Shown here piece after piece: positions 8,562 through 17,149 of a DNA stretch of 45,086 bases. The DNA is from a virus. The stretch covers positions 1 through 45,086 of IMG/VR virus record IMGVR_UViG_3300033151_000103; one strand, 5' to 3'. Under the pieces are notes generated by a model. It did not search any database and was not told the origin of the DNA. It saw only the letters and a list, made by a program, of their open reading frames with translations. The first letter of the stretch is position 1. Every line of letters starts with the position of its first letter. Position numbers and translations under genes: made by a program.

Positions 8562-10222
8562 TATTTACCTTTTCGAGATACGAACTCTTTAATAATATAC
8601 TTTCTGTCAGACTTGCTTGTTGCAGGATCCTTAAGCATTGCTTGAAGGTCAGCAGTTGATACTGAGGCAACTTGTTCTGAGGAAGTAATTCTGTCAGCAT
8701 TAGGTGCAACTTTCTTACCTCCACCTCTCCATGTGCTTGGGTCCTTAAGTTTAAAGCCTTCCCACCATGAGCCAGCTTCTTCAGCCTTCTCCTCTACAAA
8801 TTTCTCCACTGGGTCAATGACTACTTCAGAGATAGCATTTGTACCTAGCTCAATACCTTGTCCAGCAATTTCTTTTGCTACTTTAGGTACTACAGTTGCA
8901 GGTGTTTCTTTGCCTGTAGAAGTTAACTTCTGACGACTACCTGGATTGTATGCTGTTGCTAGTTGTTTAGCTAAGCGTAACTTATCATAAGGTGCTTTCT
9001 TCTCTCTGATACCTTGAATCTTTTGTCTTGCATCTTGATAGTATGTATCTGCTGAACCTCTGAGTGCCTCAGCAACTGATGATGGGTTCATGTTCTGTAG
9101 GTCACCACCAAATAGTGTCTTCATAGTTCTTCCAAACTCTTCTTCACCAACTGATGCACCAGAGATCTCATTTAGGATCTTAGCTGCTGCAGCACCTGCC
9201 TGTGATTTGATACGGATACTATCAAGTACCTTTCTCTGCTCTGGAACGCTCATTGCCTGGAAGTCTTCTTTACTTGCTCTTGCCATGAAGTCATTAAGTA
9301 CTGTCTCAACTTCACCTTGAACAACTTTATCATCTCCAATGTTGGCAAAGATATTGCCCAAGCGTGACATAGTTCCTACTGTGGCAGAAGAGTCATTGAG
9401 TTCATTGTAACGAGCATCACTAAGGCCCTCACCTGCGTGCATCTGGTCACGAGAAGCCTGAGACATCATTCCCTCAACACCTTCACCTTCAAAGTCAGCT
9501 GCTGTTCCCCACTTACCTGAACCAAACTTCTTAAGTAAAGGTTGGTATGTGCCCCCTGTTGAGATACTCTCTACTGCATCTGACTTGTTACGGCCTGTAC
9601 TATGCATAAGTGTTTTCTGCTCATCTGCTAGTGCATCAGTAAGTTGATCTGGATCAAGAGAGTTAATCTTTGCTAGACGCTGTGCATCTGTATCCTTAGT
9701 GCCTTTAGAAGCAGTAAGGAGTTTAGCTTGCAGGAGTTTCTCTTCCATAATCTTGCTACGTTTGTAGTCTCCATAACCCGTACTATGTTCAAACTGTCCA
9801 GGTGTTGCATAACGAGGTAAGCCTGACTTCTCATCTGAGAGCATAAAACTCTTCTTAATTTGTGCTAGTGCTTTCTCATCATTAGTAGCATCAAGGTCAC
9901 TACCTGTATCACCTTTAAACTTATTAAAGATCAAGTTACGTCCTGGGCCTTTAAGCATATCTGCTGTAACATTAGTTGCACTAGCAGTGTGCTTTTCACC
10001 AATCTCTTCTTGAAAGTTATCAAAGTATCTGTTCAAAGCGCCATAGTCACCTGTGGTTTCTGCTGTGTACATACCTTGATTGAAGTCCTGTCTGTTCTCC
10101 ATGATACGTTGACGCTTGAAGTTGTGAGCAACCATGTCCATCTTCTTGTCACTCTGATTGCTCTGCTGAGCTAACATATCACCTTTAACCATTTGCCCAA
10201 AGGCATTACCTATACCAATCAT
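8561..10222 (-). CDS. Internal virion protein, 553 aa
   Basis: Lies between the small Ala/Gly-rich protein and the portal, the usual place for podovirus ejection proteins. It is strongly helical and charged, opens with MIGIGNAFGQMVKGDMLAQQ, and is rich in Gln, Lys, Asp and Ala. It has no cysteine-based or enzymatic motif that I can see. The C-terminal region (EFVSRKGK) is basic. A likely role is an ejected protein forming part of the trans-envelope channel. The start is ATG 10222, 3 bp after the upstream gene. Assignment is by context rather than recognised homology. Confidence 0.6.
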   Translation of the reverse strand: MIGIGNAFGQMVKGDMLAQQSNQSDKKMDMVAHNFKRQRIMENRQDFNQGMYTAETTGDYGALNRYFDNFQEEIGEKHTASATNVTADMLKGPGRNLIFNKFKGDTGSDLDATNDEKALAQIKKSFMLSDEKSGLPRYATPGQFEHSTGYGDYKRSKIMEEKLLQAKLLTASKGTKDTDAQRLAKINSLDPDQLTDALADEQKTLMHSTGRNKSDAVESISTGGTYQPLLKKFGSGKWGTAADFEGEGVEGMMSQASRDQMHAGEGLSDARYNELNDSSATVGTMSRLGNIFANIGDDKVVQGEVETVLNDFMARASKEDFQAMSVPEQRKVLDSIRIKSQAGAAAAKILNEISGASVGEEEFGRTMKTLFGGDLQNMNPSSVAEALRGSADTYYQDARQKIQGIREKKAPYDKLRLAKQLATAYNPGSRQKLTSTGKETPATVVPKVAKEIAGQGIELGTNAISEVVIDPVEKFVEEKAEEAGSWWEGFKLKDPSTWRGGGKKVAPNADRITSSEQVASVSTADLQAMLKDPATSKSDRKYIIKEFVSRKGK

Positions 10223-10225
10223 CAG

Positions 10226-10912
10226 TTAGTCCTTTCCATAAAAGTATGCTGCTGCCATAGTGCCTGAACCCACACCCTGTCTGCCTTCTTGTGCCATGTT
10301 AGATGCTTGAGTAGCCTGACCTGAGTATACATTAGCCATGTTACCATACGCATTGTTGTACATATTAGACACATTTGCTTGTTGGTTCACACCTTGGCCA
10401 TACATATTTGCTGCCTGATTCTTTTGGTTAGCTACATTGCCATACCAACCTGACTGCATATTAGCTACGTCATGTGATGAGTCCATAATGTTCTGATACT
10501 TTGTTGTGGCCATTTGATTGCCATAACCCATATCAAGTTGTGCTTTTGCACCTGCGTCCAGCATATTTTTGGATGCTAGGTCACTATATGCTTGGTCCTG
10601 AGCAGTTTGAAACTGTTGCTGAGCAGTTTGGTTTCCACGAGCAGCAAGTTCATCAGGGTTAAGATTCATATAGTAATCATTAAGAGTCTTCTCAATGGGT
10701 TGGATCATCTCTTCATAGCGAAGGAAACTATTTTCCCCTGCTGCGGCAAAGTCATTAGCAATGCTACTGAAGTCATCTATCTTTCCAATGCCTTTATTGA
10801 TGGCACCCACAGCGTCTTCTCGACCACTTTCTGCCTCTTTGTCTTTACGTCTACTGCCTATGCCAGAAATGGCTGCACTACCTAATGCTGCAGCGGCTAG
10901 AATTGCACTCAT
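10226..10912 (-). CDS. Internal virion protein, T7 gp14-like, 228 aa
   Basis: Opens with a short Ala/Gly-rich hydrophobic helix (AAAALGSAAISGIGS). It continues with long Gln/Asn/Ala/Met-rich repeats (NQTAQQQFQTAQDQA; QANVSNMYNNAYGNMANVY). This composition and size are typical of the small ejection protein that inserts in the outer membrane in T7-like phages (gp14 type). ATG 10912 has AAGGAG upstream, and a TTAAGG-type promoter lies directly before it, so it heads its own transcript (ejection proteins, portal and distal genes). The predicted leader is very short, about 15 nt. Confidence 0.68.
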   Translation of the reverse strand: MSAILAAAALGSAAISGIGSRRKDKEAESGREDAVGAINKGIGKIDDFSSIANDFAAAGENSFLRYEEMIQPIEKTLNDYYMNLNPDELAARGNQTAQQQFQTAQDQAYSDLASKNMLDAGAKAQLDMGYGNQMATTKYQNIMDSSHDVANMQSGWYGNVANQKNQAANMYGQGVNQQANVSNMYNNAYGNMANVYSGQATQASNMAQEGRQGVGSGTMAAAYFYGKD

Positions 10913-10932
10913 TGGAACTCCTTGTTATTTTC

Positions 10933-10964
10933 ATTATAACATAATAACCTTAAACAAACCTTAA
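10933..10964 (-). promoter_or_regulatory. TTAAGG-box promoter for the portal/ejection gene block
   Basis: On the minus strand: TTAAGG (10964-10959), TTAAGG (10953-10948), 9 bp, then TATAAT (10938-10933) preceded by TG one base upstream (extended -10). The boxes are 11 bp apart. Same architecture as the boxes at 21785, 28761, 31621 and 36237. It overlaps the end of the preceding 73-aa gene. Confidence 0.78.
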
Positions 10965-11182
10965 TTAGTTGCTTTGGTATTAGTTGCGTTGACTACTGTT
11001 GCTAAGGCATTGAAGGACTCTGCAAGGGCATTGTAGGCCGCTGTAGTTTCCTCTGGTGTAGCATCAGATGCAAGTTGATTTACTGAAGCAATAGGAGACG
11101 TAAGTCTGATTGATTGCCCATCTAATTGTACTAAGGTTCTTCTTAGTACATCTGGTTCTTCTAAGTTTAAAGGTATACTCAT
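10961..11182 (-). CDS. Small virion-associated hypothetical protein, 73 aa
   Basis: The ATG at 11182 (MSIPLNLEEP) is preferred to the upstream ATG at 11203 because GGAGAC precedes it and it overlaps the upstream stop as ATGA. The protein is rich in Ala, Asn and Thr with a helical C-terminus (NALAESFNALATVVNAT). It could be a small tail or head-completion protein. No family recognised. The following promoter's boxes lie over its stop codon. Confidence 0.6.
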   Translation of the reverse strand: MSIPLNLEEPDVLRRTLVQLDGQSIRLTSPIASVNQLASDATPEETTAAYNALAESFNALATVVNATNTKATN

Positions 11183-12900
11183 AATGTCTCCGTTGGTGTC
11201 CAAGTGTATAGTATAGAGTCAACAACTCCATGACCAACTATTTCAAACTGGATGCCATAACCTCTATTAGAGGCCACAGGAATCCCAACCCATTGACTAG
11301 TTCGTCTTATTGAAGTTAACTCCATTGACTGAAGTACCTTATCATCATCGTTCCATACAGTGACAACTATAGTACCTGCGAATGTAACCCTAACCTTCTC
11401 ATACTGCTTTAGAACTCCAATAGAGTTCTCAGTAAGTACAGGAGAACGGTACTCAATTTTTCTGAAGTCCTCACCTTCAAACATCTTAGACAGTGACTGA
11501 GAAGATGCAATGTCCACTACTATGTTATGGGTACCTCTCTCAGTAACTAGTTGGTAGGTCCTATCTTGTGCCATAACTATGTTATGAGGTTCTGATTGAG
11601 GCAAGGTAATCTCATAAGCATACCCTTCTGCAACTTCCATTGAACCCATTCCAGCATCTTGTAGTGTACTGAATACAGGTTTGGGACCCATACCAAAGTC
11701 AATGATTACTGCTCCATTTGCTACTGTGAAACCTTCCTCATTAATGTACACTCCTGGCATCAGAGTCTCTGAGGGCACTAGTCTATTAGAAGGTGTCATG
11801 CCTATACCAAAGGACATGATGTAGCGTCTATTGTGAACTATGGCACTTCTAGGATCTAGTGTGTCTACACGACCCAGTGTTTGCTCAGATATGTTTTTGA
11901 TGTATCCACCATTGGACATCATGAAACCTGTCTTGCTTAACCAAATTGCTTGTCCATCAATGACTGCCATACTAGCTGGAGACAAACAACCCTCTGAGGC
12001 ACTTAGAAGCACACGAGAGAATTGAATAGGTGAGTTGCCATACATGACCCATGTCTCTGACTCTAGAGATACTATTAATCCATTTGATGTGGATGCTAGC
12101 ATCACAATGTTCTTATGGTACTGAACATAGTCAAGAGCATACCATGAGTCAGGTTTACCTGCAGCAGTATAGTATAGAACTGTGCCTACTGTTCCAAAGA
12201 ATCTACCCTCATGCTCTGTTAGATTTAACAAACCAGTTGGAGGTGGGAACGCTCTTAGTGTGTCTAGGATGTTACCATCTACTTCACTAAAGGTTAGTTG
12301 ATCTAGATATGTAGCAGTGTTACCAAGAATAGTTTCCACTCTTGTGTATACTGTGTACACACCACCAATACGATAGAGGCGAATATCATAGACAGTTGAA
12401 GGCTCAAATCCAGTAAGAGTGATGCCTTTTAACTCAACAGGCACTGTGTTGGATGGAGGTGAGGGAGGTGACTCAGCAAGAGTCTTGGGATCAAAGTATG
12501 TATATACATATTGATAGTCTCCTGTTAGTCCTTCACCTGAGGTTGGTGTTGCTTCTACACCTTCCAGTCTAGTGGAGGGAGCAGTAATTCCCAGAGGTAA
12601 CTCTGTACCATCCTTAAGTGTCTTGCCTGTAGCACCTTCCTCAGACCAATACCATGTACCATTCCACTCAACATTACTTCTCCAACTACTATAGTAATTA
12701 AAGATATCTCTGAAGTAGAACATATAAGAATGCTGAGCAAACTCAATGAACTCTGACTCACGGAAAGGTTTCATATTCATTGCTCTTAGGTCAAGGTTCA
12801 CTGCTCTTCTCTGCTCAGTTGGCAGAGCTAAGTGGTTAGCTGGACGTAGATTTAATCCTCCAGAGAATACCTGGAGTTCTGAATTTCTTGATGCTGCCAT
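11179..12900 (-). CDS. Tail nozzle / hub beta-propeller protein, 573 aa
   Basis: The N-terminus (FSGGLNLRPANHLALPTEQ) matches podovirus tail proteins of the nozzle/stabilisation type that open with a GG[LI]N.....L pattern. Many short beta blades follow (GRFFGTVGTVLYYTAAGKPDSW; GLIVSLESETWVMYG; AIWLSKTGFMMSNGG), which suggests a beta-propeller as in T7 gp12 or P22 gp10. Its role would be to extend the portal-adaptor channel and carry fibres. It lies with fibre genes upstream and ejection genes downstream. ATG 12900 follows GTAATTATT; no strong ribosome site, with the previous gene ending 5 bp before. Confidence 0.7.
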   Translation of the reverse strand: MAASRNSELQVFSGGLNLRPANHLALPTEQRRAVNLDLRAMNMKPFRESEFIEFAQHSYMFYFRDIFNYYSSWRSNVEWNGTWYWSEEGATGKTLKDGTELPLGITAPSTRLEGVEATPTSGEGLTGDYQYVYTYFDPKTLAESPPSPPSNTVPVELKGITLTGFEPSTVYDIRLYRIGGVYTVYTRVETILGNTATYLDQLTFSEVDGNILDTLRAFPPPTGLLNLTEHEGRFFGTVGTVLYYTAAGKPDSWYALDYVQYHKNIVMLASTSNGLIVSLESETWVMYGNSPIQFSRVLLSASEGCLSPASMAVIDGQAIWLSKTGFMMSNGGYIKNISEQTLGRVDTLDPRSAIVHNRRYIMSFGIGMTPSNRLVPSETLMPGVYINEEGFTVANGAVIIDFGMGPKPVFSTLQDAGMGSMEVAEGYAYEITLPQSEPHNIVMAQDRTYQLVTERGTHNIVVDIASSQSLSKMFEGEDFRKIEYRSPVLTENSIGVLKQYEKVRVTFAGTIVVTVWNDDDKVLQSMELTSIRRTSQWVGIPVASNRGYGIQFEIVGHGVVDSILYTWTPTETL

Positions 12901-12905
12901 AATAA

Positions 12906-13154
12906 TTACCTTGCGTCAATGTGCCCAATAGGGTTCAATGGGTCAGTAGTATCAACCCAGATTAGTGCCCCACCCACGTGAGTTTGTGTGGCCTTGTCTA
13001 CTGTTGCAGCATGCCCAACTGTAACAGCTCCAGAAACTATTTCCTCAATCTCTACATGAGCAGATTCCACACCTGCCTCCAAGTGATTAAGGTTAGTCTC
13101 ATTAATGTATGGTTCCTGGTTGTTACGCCAGTCAGTTGGAATGTATGTACTCAT
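12906..13154 (-). CDS. Short fibre/tail adaptor protein, 82 aa
   Basis: It begins MSTYIPTDWRNNQEPYINETNLNHLEAGV. That is the common phage fibre N-terminal pattern (Y.P..W......I....LN.ME.GI) that anchors fibres to the tail. It ends in a small beta region GGALIWVDTTDPLNPIG. The start overlaps the upstream lipoprotein stop (ATGA), with GAGAAGGAG as ribosome site. At only 82 residues it is probably an anchor or chaperone-like stub rather than a full fibre. Confidence 0.62.
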   Translation of the reverse strand: MSTYIPTDWRNNQEPYINETNLNHLEAGVESAHVEIEEIVSGAVTVGHAATVDKATQTHVGGALIWVDTTDPLNPIGHIDAR

Positions 13155-13300
13155 TTTATCTCCTTCTCATTATAATGTCCAATGCTATCTACTCTATCTG
13201 TGACTGAATGCTCATCACCTACTATGAACATACGCACACTACAACCACCAAACTGCGTGGTGATTATAAACGCCAGCACTAATTTAGTTGCTGTTTTCAT
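13151..13300 (-). CDS. Small lipoprotein, 49 aa (possible o-spanin or envelope protein)
   Basis: Start ATG 13300 couples to the previous stop (TAATG) and the stop overlaps the next ATG (ATGA). The N-terminus MKTATKLVLAFIITTQFGGC has a basic start, a hydrophobic core and a Cys at 20 preceded by FGG, a slightly imperfect lipobox. The mature part is only ~30 residues, charged, with no proline-rich region. Size and lipid anchor fit an outer-membrane spanin (Rz1-like), but no partner Rz gene is visible beside it. A superinfection-exclusion lipoprotein is the alternative. Confidence 0.6.
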   Translation of the reverse strand: MKTATKLVLAFIITTQFGGCSVRMFIVGDEHSVTDRVDSIGHYNEKEIK

Positions 13301-14103
13301 TATGGAATCACTATCTCTTCAGAGTAAGTAAGTGTGAGTGGTTCAACAATCACCCAATCTTGCTCTGCAGTAAGTTTACGAGATACAGCACTCCAAGTTC
13401 CAGTAAGTGCAGTTTGATTAGCATACTCAATAGTGACATCTTGGTTAGAAGGACTATCTCTATATACATCAACAACAGCATTTAGTGCACCTCTACCTAG
13501 AACAGTTGCATCTAGTGTTGCAATGATAGCGGCAACATAAGTACAGGTGTAGGTTACTGATGGAACAGTTCCACTTTCAACAACAGCTGTCAACACAACT
13601 GGTACTGGGTCCACAACTACACCATCATCAATTAGAATAGAGTCACCTATAGCTAGCATACCTTCAAACTCACTTGTTCCAACGAACTCAGTTGCAATAG
13701 CAGAAACAAATGCTAATGTTCTATCAGCAGTAAACACTCTGTTTACATCAGCATTTTGAGAGGTTACAAGTTGGGGAAACTCTGCCATCACAGTTGGAGA
13801 TGAGAACACAGCAGTTGGAATGTCAGTGAGCATGTCTACATATGAAACAGTCCATGTACCATCCAAGTTGTCAACTACTACTGTGACTGGAGTTTGAAAG
13901 CCTTCAGAATGTGCAGGTGTGATTAGTAACAAACCACTACCAACAATCATGTTAGGATTACTAGTCAAGAAGTTAATGTTAGTGATAGTACCTGCGTTAA
14001 GATTAGGCAGTGAACCTTTAAGTGTAGTTCTGTGAGCCAACATCGTAGTTGACAACTCTAGTGTATTTTCAATATACGTGGAAGGTGTTTTTGTAGCAAT
14101 CAT
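13300..14103 (-). CDS. Tail/fibre-associated structural protein, 267 aa
   Basis: Beta-rich, Thr/Val/Ala-rich sequence with few charged residues, typical of virion proteins. The N-terminus reads MIATKTPSTYIENTLELS. The C-terminal part (VTIEYANQTALTGTWSAVSRKL) resembles a beta-sandwich. It lies between the collar fibre and the small lipoprotein. The start is ATG 14103 with AAAGGAAAT upstream. I do not recognise the family; a tail-fibre partner or head-decoration role is inferred from position. Confidence 0.6.
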   Translation of the reverse strand: MIATKTPSTYIENTLELSTTMLAHRTTLKGSLPNLNAGTITNINFLTSNPNMIVGSGLLLITPAHSEGFQTPVTVVVDNLDGTWTVSYVDMLTDIPTAVFSSPTVMAEFPQLVTSQNADVNRVFTADRTLAFVSAIATEFVGTSEFEGMLAIGDSILIDDGVVVDPVPVVLTAVVESGTVPSVTYTCTYVAAIIATLDATVLGRGALNAVVDVYRDSPSNQDVTIEYANQTALTGTWSAVSRKLTAEQDWVIVEPLTLTYSEEIVIP

Positions 14104-14114
14104 AAGATTTCCTT

Positions 14115-16127
14115 TTAATAAGTGAAGCCATCGTTAAATGCTTCGTTGGTGGAGAATGAAGTATTGTCATAAAGAGCAGACAATCCAAAGCCGTCAGATA
14201 CATAACCATTAGCTTGAAGGTCAGTATTATAATAATAGACATAACTTCCAAAGCCTATCATGAGTAGTGCCTTACCTGCTAGGTCAGTATTCTCATACAC
14301 TACTATGACACCAAACCCATCACTAACGCCTTCAGTTGCAAAGTCATTGTTCTCATGTTTAGCTGTGTTAGCCCAACCATCAAGTACCAGTGCATTACCA
14401 ATTAGGGCATTGTTCTCGTACTGCTTCTCATAGTTAAGGCTACCTGTCCAAATACACTTCATGACAGCAATATTCAATGGGCGGGTCTCTACTCCACCTT
14501 CAGTACTTGTCTCAACAGTTGAGATACTAATAGCATTACCATTACCACCACCCATGCCACTGGTGTAGCTAGGTCTTGAGTATGGATGAGAGTGACTTCT
14601 AAAGTCATCATTCTCGTATGCTCCAACTCCATTTGCTTGTGTTCTTGCTCTTTCAAATACACCTCTTCCGCCTGCTTCTGAAATTGGTACACGGAAGAAA
14701 CCTTCAGCAGGATATGGTTGACCACCTGAAGTTGCCCACAAGTCACCAACAGCTTCATACAGACGAGGAAACAACTCTTTTGAGAGTGCTTGGCCATTCA
14801 TCTCTACAGCACCTATTGGAGGAGTGTTACCATAGTGAGTAACTCCAGTTCCTGGTTGTCCAACTTTAGCCCACAAGGATAGAAGCATGGCCTCATTCTT
14901 AGTTGCGAATAGGCCTCTAGACCAGTTCTTACCTGCTACTGTATCCTCAGCATCTGAACCAACTTGCATAAGGATGTCTGCAAGAGACTTTAATGTAAGG
15001 CCTCCAACTGCATTACCCACTTCAACTGCACCTAATGGTTTTGCTTTAACTAGTGAGTTTGCATCTTTGTCTACAACACCCAGTTCATCAGCATCCATTT
15101 GAAGGCTGCCTGACATAGGCGTAGTTCCATCTAGAGGAACCTTGCTAACTATCAAAGCATCCTGAGCGGCATCAATCACGTCTTGTTCTGCCTTTAGATA
15201 CGAAGAACCAACTCTAGCTAAGTTGTCTCCTACAGCAGGACTCAGGCCTTCAACTAACACGTCTGATATAGTTGTCCAGGAGAATGCCCAGCCAATGCCA
15301 TGCCAAACTCCTGAGGACCAAATTAACCAATCTCCTACTGCATAAGAAGTACAGGCAGGATCAACTTGGTTAATAATATAGAACTGCCCATCTTCTGTAC
15401 CTGCAGCAGGCAAAGTACAGACAGCATCCATAGCCCACACATCTTGATAGGACAGACCTGCTGCAACTAGTTTAGCTTGTTCCATCCAGTGATAGGATGA
15501 ACGCTCATCAAGTAAAGGAGTTTCAATTATTACATCATTGATGGGATCCCAAGAGTATCTAATGACATCTGTATTAGCAGAAGTATTTGCCCAAGCATCA
15601 GCAGTGAGTGAAGCAGCAAGAGCGTCTCCTGAGAAGTCCTCTGCTGCATCTACATACCCAATGACTCTAGTTACTTGTGTGTCACCTTCAGTAGTTACTC
15701 TAATAACCTGCACATCACCTTCAGCAACTATGCGAGCAATTTGAGTGTCACCTTCTTCTACAACCTTTGCTTGATAATGAGCTCCTGAATACAGAGTAGT
15801 ATCCACCCACTTGATAGTATCAGACACACTATCGTAGTAATAGTCCTTGACGAACACATTCACAGGTTCATTGGCAAAGCTTGCAGCAGTCATTGCTTCT
15901 GCCTCACTCACCTTAGAACTAACATAGGAATCATTGGCAAACCTTGCTGACTCTTTAACTAGTAGTTTGTTCTCTAAGGTACTGTCCATCTTAGCAACTA
16001 ATTTAATGTTGTCCTTGATGACTGCATTAACACTAATGTTACCCTTAACAGATATAGTATATGCCATGCCCACCTGAGTGGTAACAGTAGTATAGACACT
16101 ATCCTTTAGGACTACTACTAAGTACAT
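14115..16127 (-). CDS. Tail fibre with tail-collar domain and C-terminal 21-residue repeats
   Basis: 670 residues. Around residues 140-175 an 11-residue repeat of the type EGDTQxxRVx occurs three times, as in coiled fibre shafts. Residues ~435-560 form a tail-collar module: PPIGAVEMNGQALSKELFP, FRVP, then HSHP and NIAVMKCIW. From ~570 to the end, five units of about 21 residues follow the pattern [YH]xN[NT]...GFGxxxx, a probable tip region. The start ATG 16127 has AGGA upstream and overlaps the previous gene by 10 bp. It is a receptor-contacting fibre by domain content. Confidence 0.8.
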   Translation of the reverse strand: MYLVVVLKDSVYTTVTTQVGMAYTISVKGNISVNAVIKDNIKLVAKMDSTLENKLLVKESARFANDSYVSSKVSEAEAMTAASFANEPVNVFVKDYYYDSVSDTIKWVDTTLYSGAHYQAKVVEEGDTQIARIVAEGDVQVIRVTTEGDTQVTRVIGYVDAAEDFSGDALAASLTADAWANTSANTDVIRYSWDPINDVIIETPLLDERSSYHWMEQAKLVAAGLSYQDVWAMDAVCTLPAAGTEDGQFYIINQVDPACTSYAVGDWLIWSSGVWHGIGWAFSWTTISDVLVEGLSPAVGDNLARVGSSYLKAEQDVIDAAQDALIVSKVPLDGTTPMSGSLQMDADELGVVDKDANSLVKAKPLGAVEVGNAVGGLTLKSLADILMQVGSDAEDTVAGKNWSRGLFATKNEAMLLSLWAKVGQPGTGVTHYGNTPPIGAVEMNGQALSKELFPRLYEAVGDLWATSGGQPYPAEGFFRVPISEAGGRGVFERARTQANGVGAYENDDFRSHSHPYSRPSYTSGMGGGNGNAISISTVETSTEGGVETRPLNIAVMKCIWTGSLNYEKQYENNALIGNALVLDGWANTAKHENNDFATEGVSDGFGVIVVYENTDLAGKALLMIGFGSYVYYYNTDLQANGYVSDGFGLSALYDNTSFSTNEAFNDGFTY

Positions 16128-16438
16128 ACTGAGTTCCTGTCAACTACTACGTTCCCCTGCTGAATTCTGATTGTATCAGCTGTGTCATTTGCTGTTATTG
16201 TATAGAAACCTTTTACAGGAAGGTCCACTAGAGCACTTGCCTCAATACGTGCTACCACTATGTTATCCAACTTAGAGAAGGTCATAGGAACGCAGGCAGT
16301 ACTAAAGTTCATTGCACCTGAAAAGGTCCAAGAAGATATGTCTACTGGGAGTGTTCTGTCTGAATTCTCCCAGAACTCTAACTGCATTTCCCAAGTTACA
16401 CTCTCTTCAATGTTGATGTCTAATTTAGCGGCTGCCAT
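16118..16438 (-). CDS. Small beta-sandwich virion protein, 106 aa
   Basis: Reads like the N-terminal domain of baseplate/fibre anchor proteins (a short hydrophilic start, VTWEMQLEFWENSDRTLPVD, then WTFSGAMNF). These are common as small stand-alone genes before fibre genes. It overlaps the adaptor gene upstream by 14 bp and the fibre gene downstream by 10 bp. GGAGACAGT precedes ATG 16438. It is probably a connector between tail and fibre; the exact family is uncertain. Confidence 0.6.
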   Translation of the reverse strand: MAAAKLDINIEESVTWEMQLEFWENSDRTLPVDISSWTFSGAMNFSTACVPMTFSKLDNIVVARIEASALVDLPVKGFYTITANDTADTIRIQQGNVVVDRNSVCT

Positions 16439-17138
16439 ACTGTCTCCTTACTGTGCGGGTAGGTGCTACACGTGCTTGGTAAGCAGTAGTACGAACTCGT
16501 TTACTAAATGAACTCTTGGATAGTTTTCTAGCATTGGCAATCTCTTTGTCATAGAATGACTTAGCAGTTGCTGCACGACTGGTTGAACCTTCATCTCCAT
16601 AGTCAAGGAATGCCATGCTAATGATGTACTGCTTTAAAGCAAAGTCCCACATACTATCAACAGTAAGTTCCTCAAGAATTACTTCAGTAGTCTCATTCCA
16701 ACCCAGGTCAACAGGAAGAGCAGAGTAACGCAACTTGATAACTGTCTCACTAGAGCCTTCAACTAATAGAGGGTAAGGTCTAATAGTGTTCTGTGATAAG
16801 CGATTGACAACTATGTGAGTGAAGCTTGAAGATGTCTTCTCTTCCCACTCATCATTGTCTCTGTCCAGCTCTTCCATTGATGTAATAGTCAAGGTCTTTC
16901 CACTAGCTCTAGCAGTTAAAACCTCCACACTATCCTGAGGCATTTGATACTCTTCTTGTCCCACTACTGTATTGATAGTGGTCTTTAAAGCTACAAGAGG
17001 TAACTCACGACACATATCCTGCTGGGCATCATCCAATAGTTGATACAGACGCTTGTCTGTCCATCTAAGGCCCAGTGTGTTTTCATCATTAAGTGTTGTC
17101 CTAGCATCAGCAACAATACTACTTTCTCTTTCAGCCAT
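16425..17138 (-). CDS. Head-tail adaptor (portal-nozzle connector)
   Basis: 237 residues beginning with helices: an acidic start, then LRWTDKRLYQLLDDAQQDMC, LPLVALKTTI, then EEYQMPQDSVEVLTA. This is the usual pattern of podovirus adaptor proteins (DUF6682/T7 gp11-like): helical bundle first, beta domain, then helices WDFALKQYIISMAFLDYGDE with a basic disordered C-terminus. It would sit between portal and nozzle. ATG 17138 follows AAAGGAGCATTAA. It is located well apart from the portal gene but in the same strand block. Confidence 0.72.
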   Translation of the reverse strand: MAERESSIVADARTTLNDENTLGLRWTDKRLYQLLDDAQQDMCRELPLVALKTTINTVVGQEEYQMPQDSVEVLTARASGKTLTITSMEELDRDNDEWEEKTSSSFTHIVVNRLSQNTIRPYPLLVEGSSETVIKLRYSALPVDLGWNETTEVILEELTVDSMWDFALKQYIISMAFLDYGDEGSTSRAATAKSFYDKEIANARKLSKSSFSKRVRTTAYQARVAPTRTVRRQYGSR

Positions 17139-17149
17139 TTAATGCTCCT

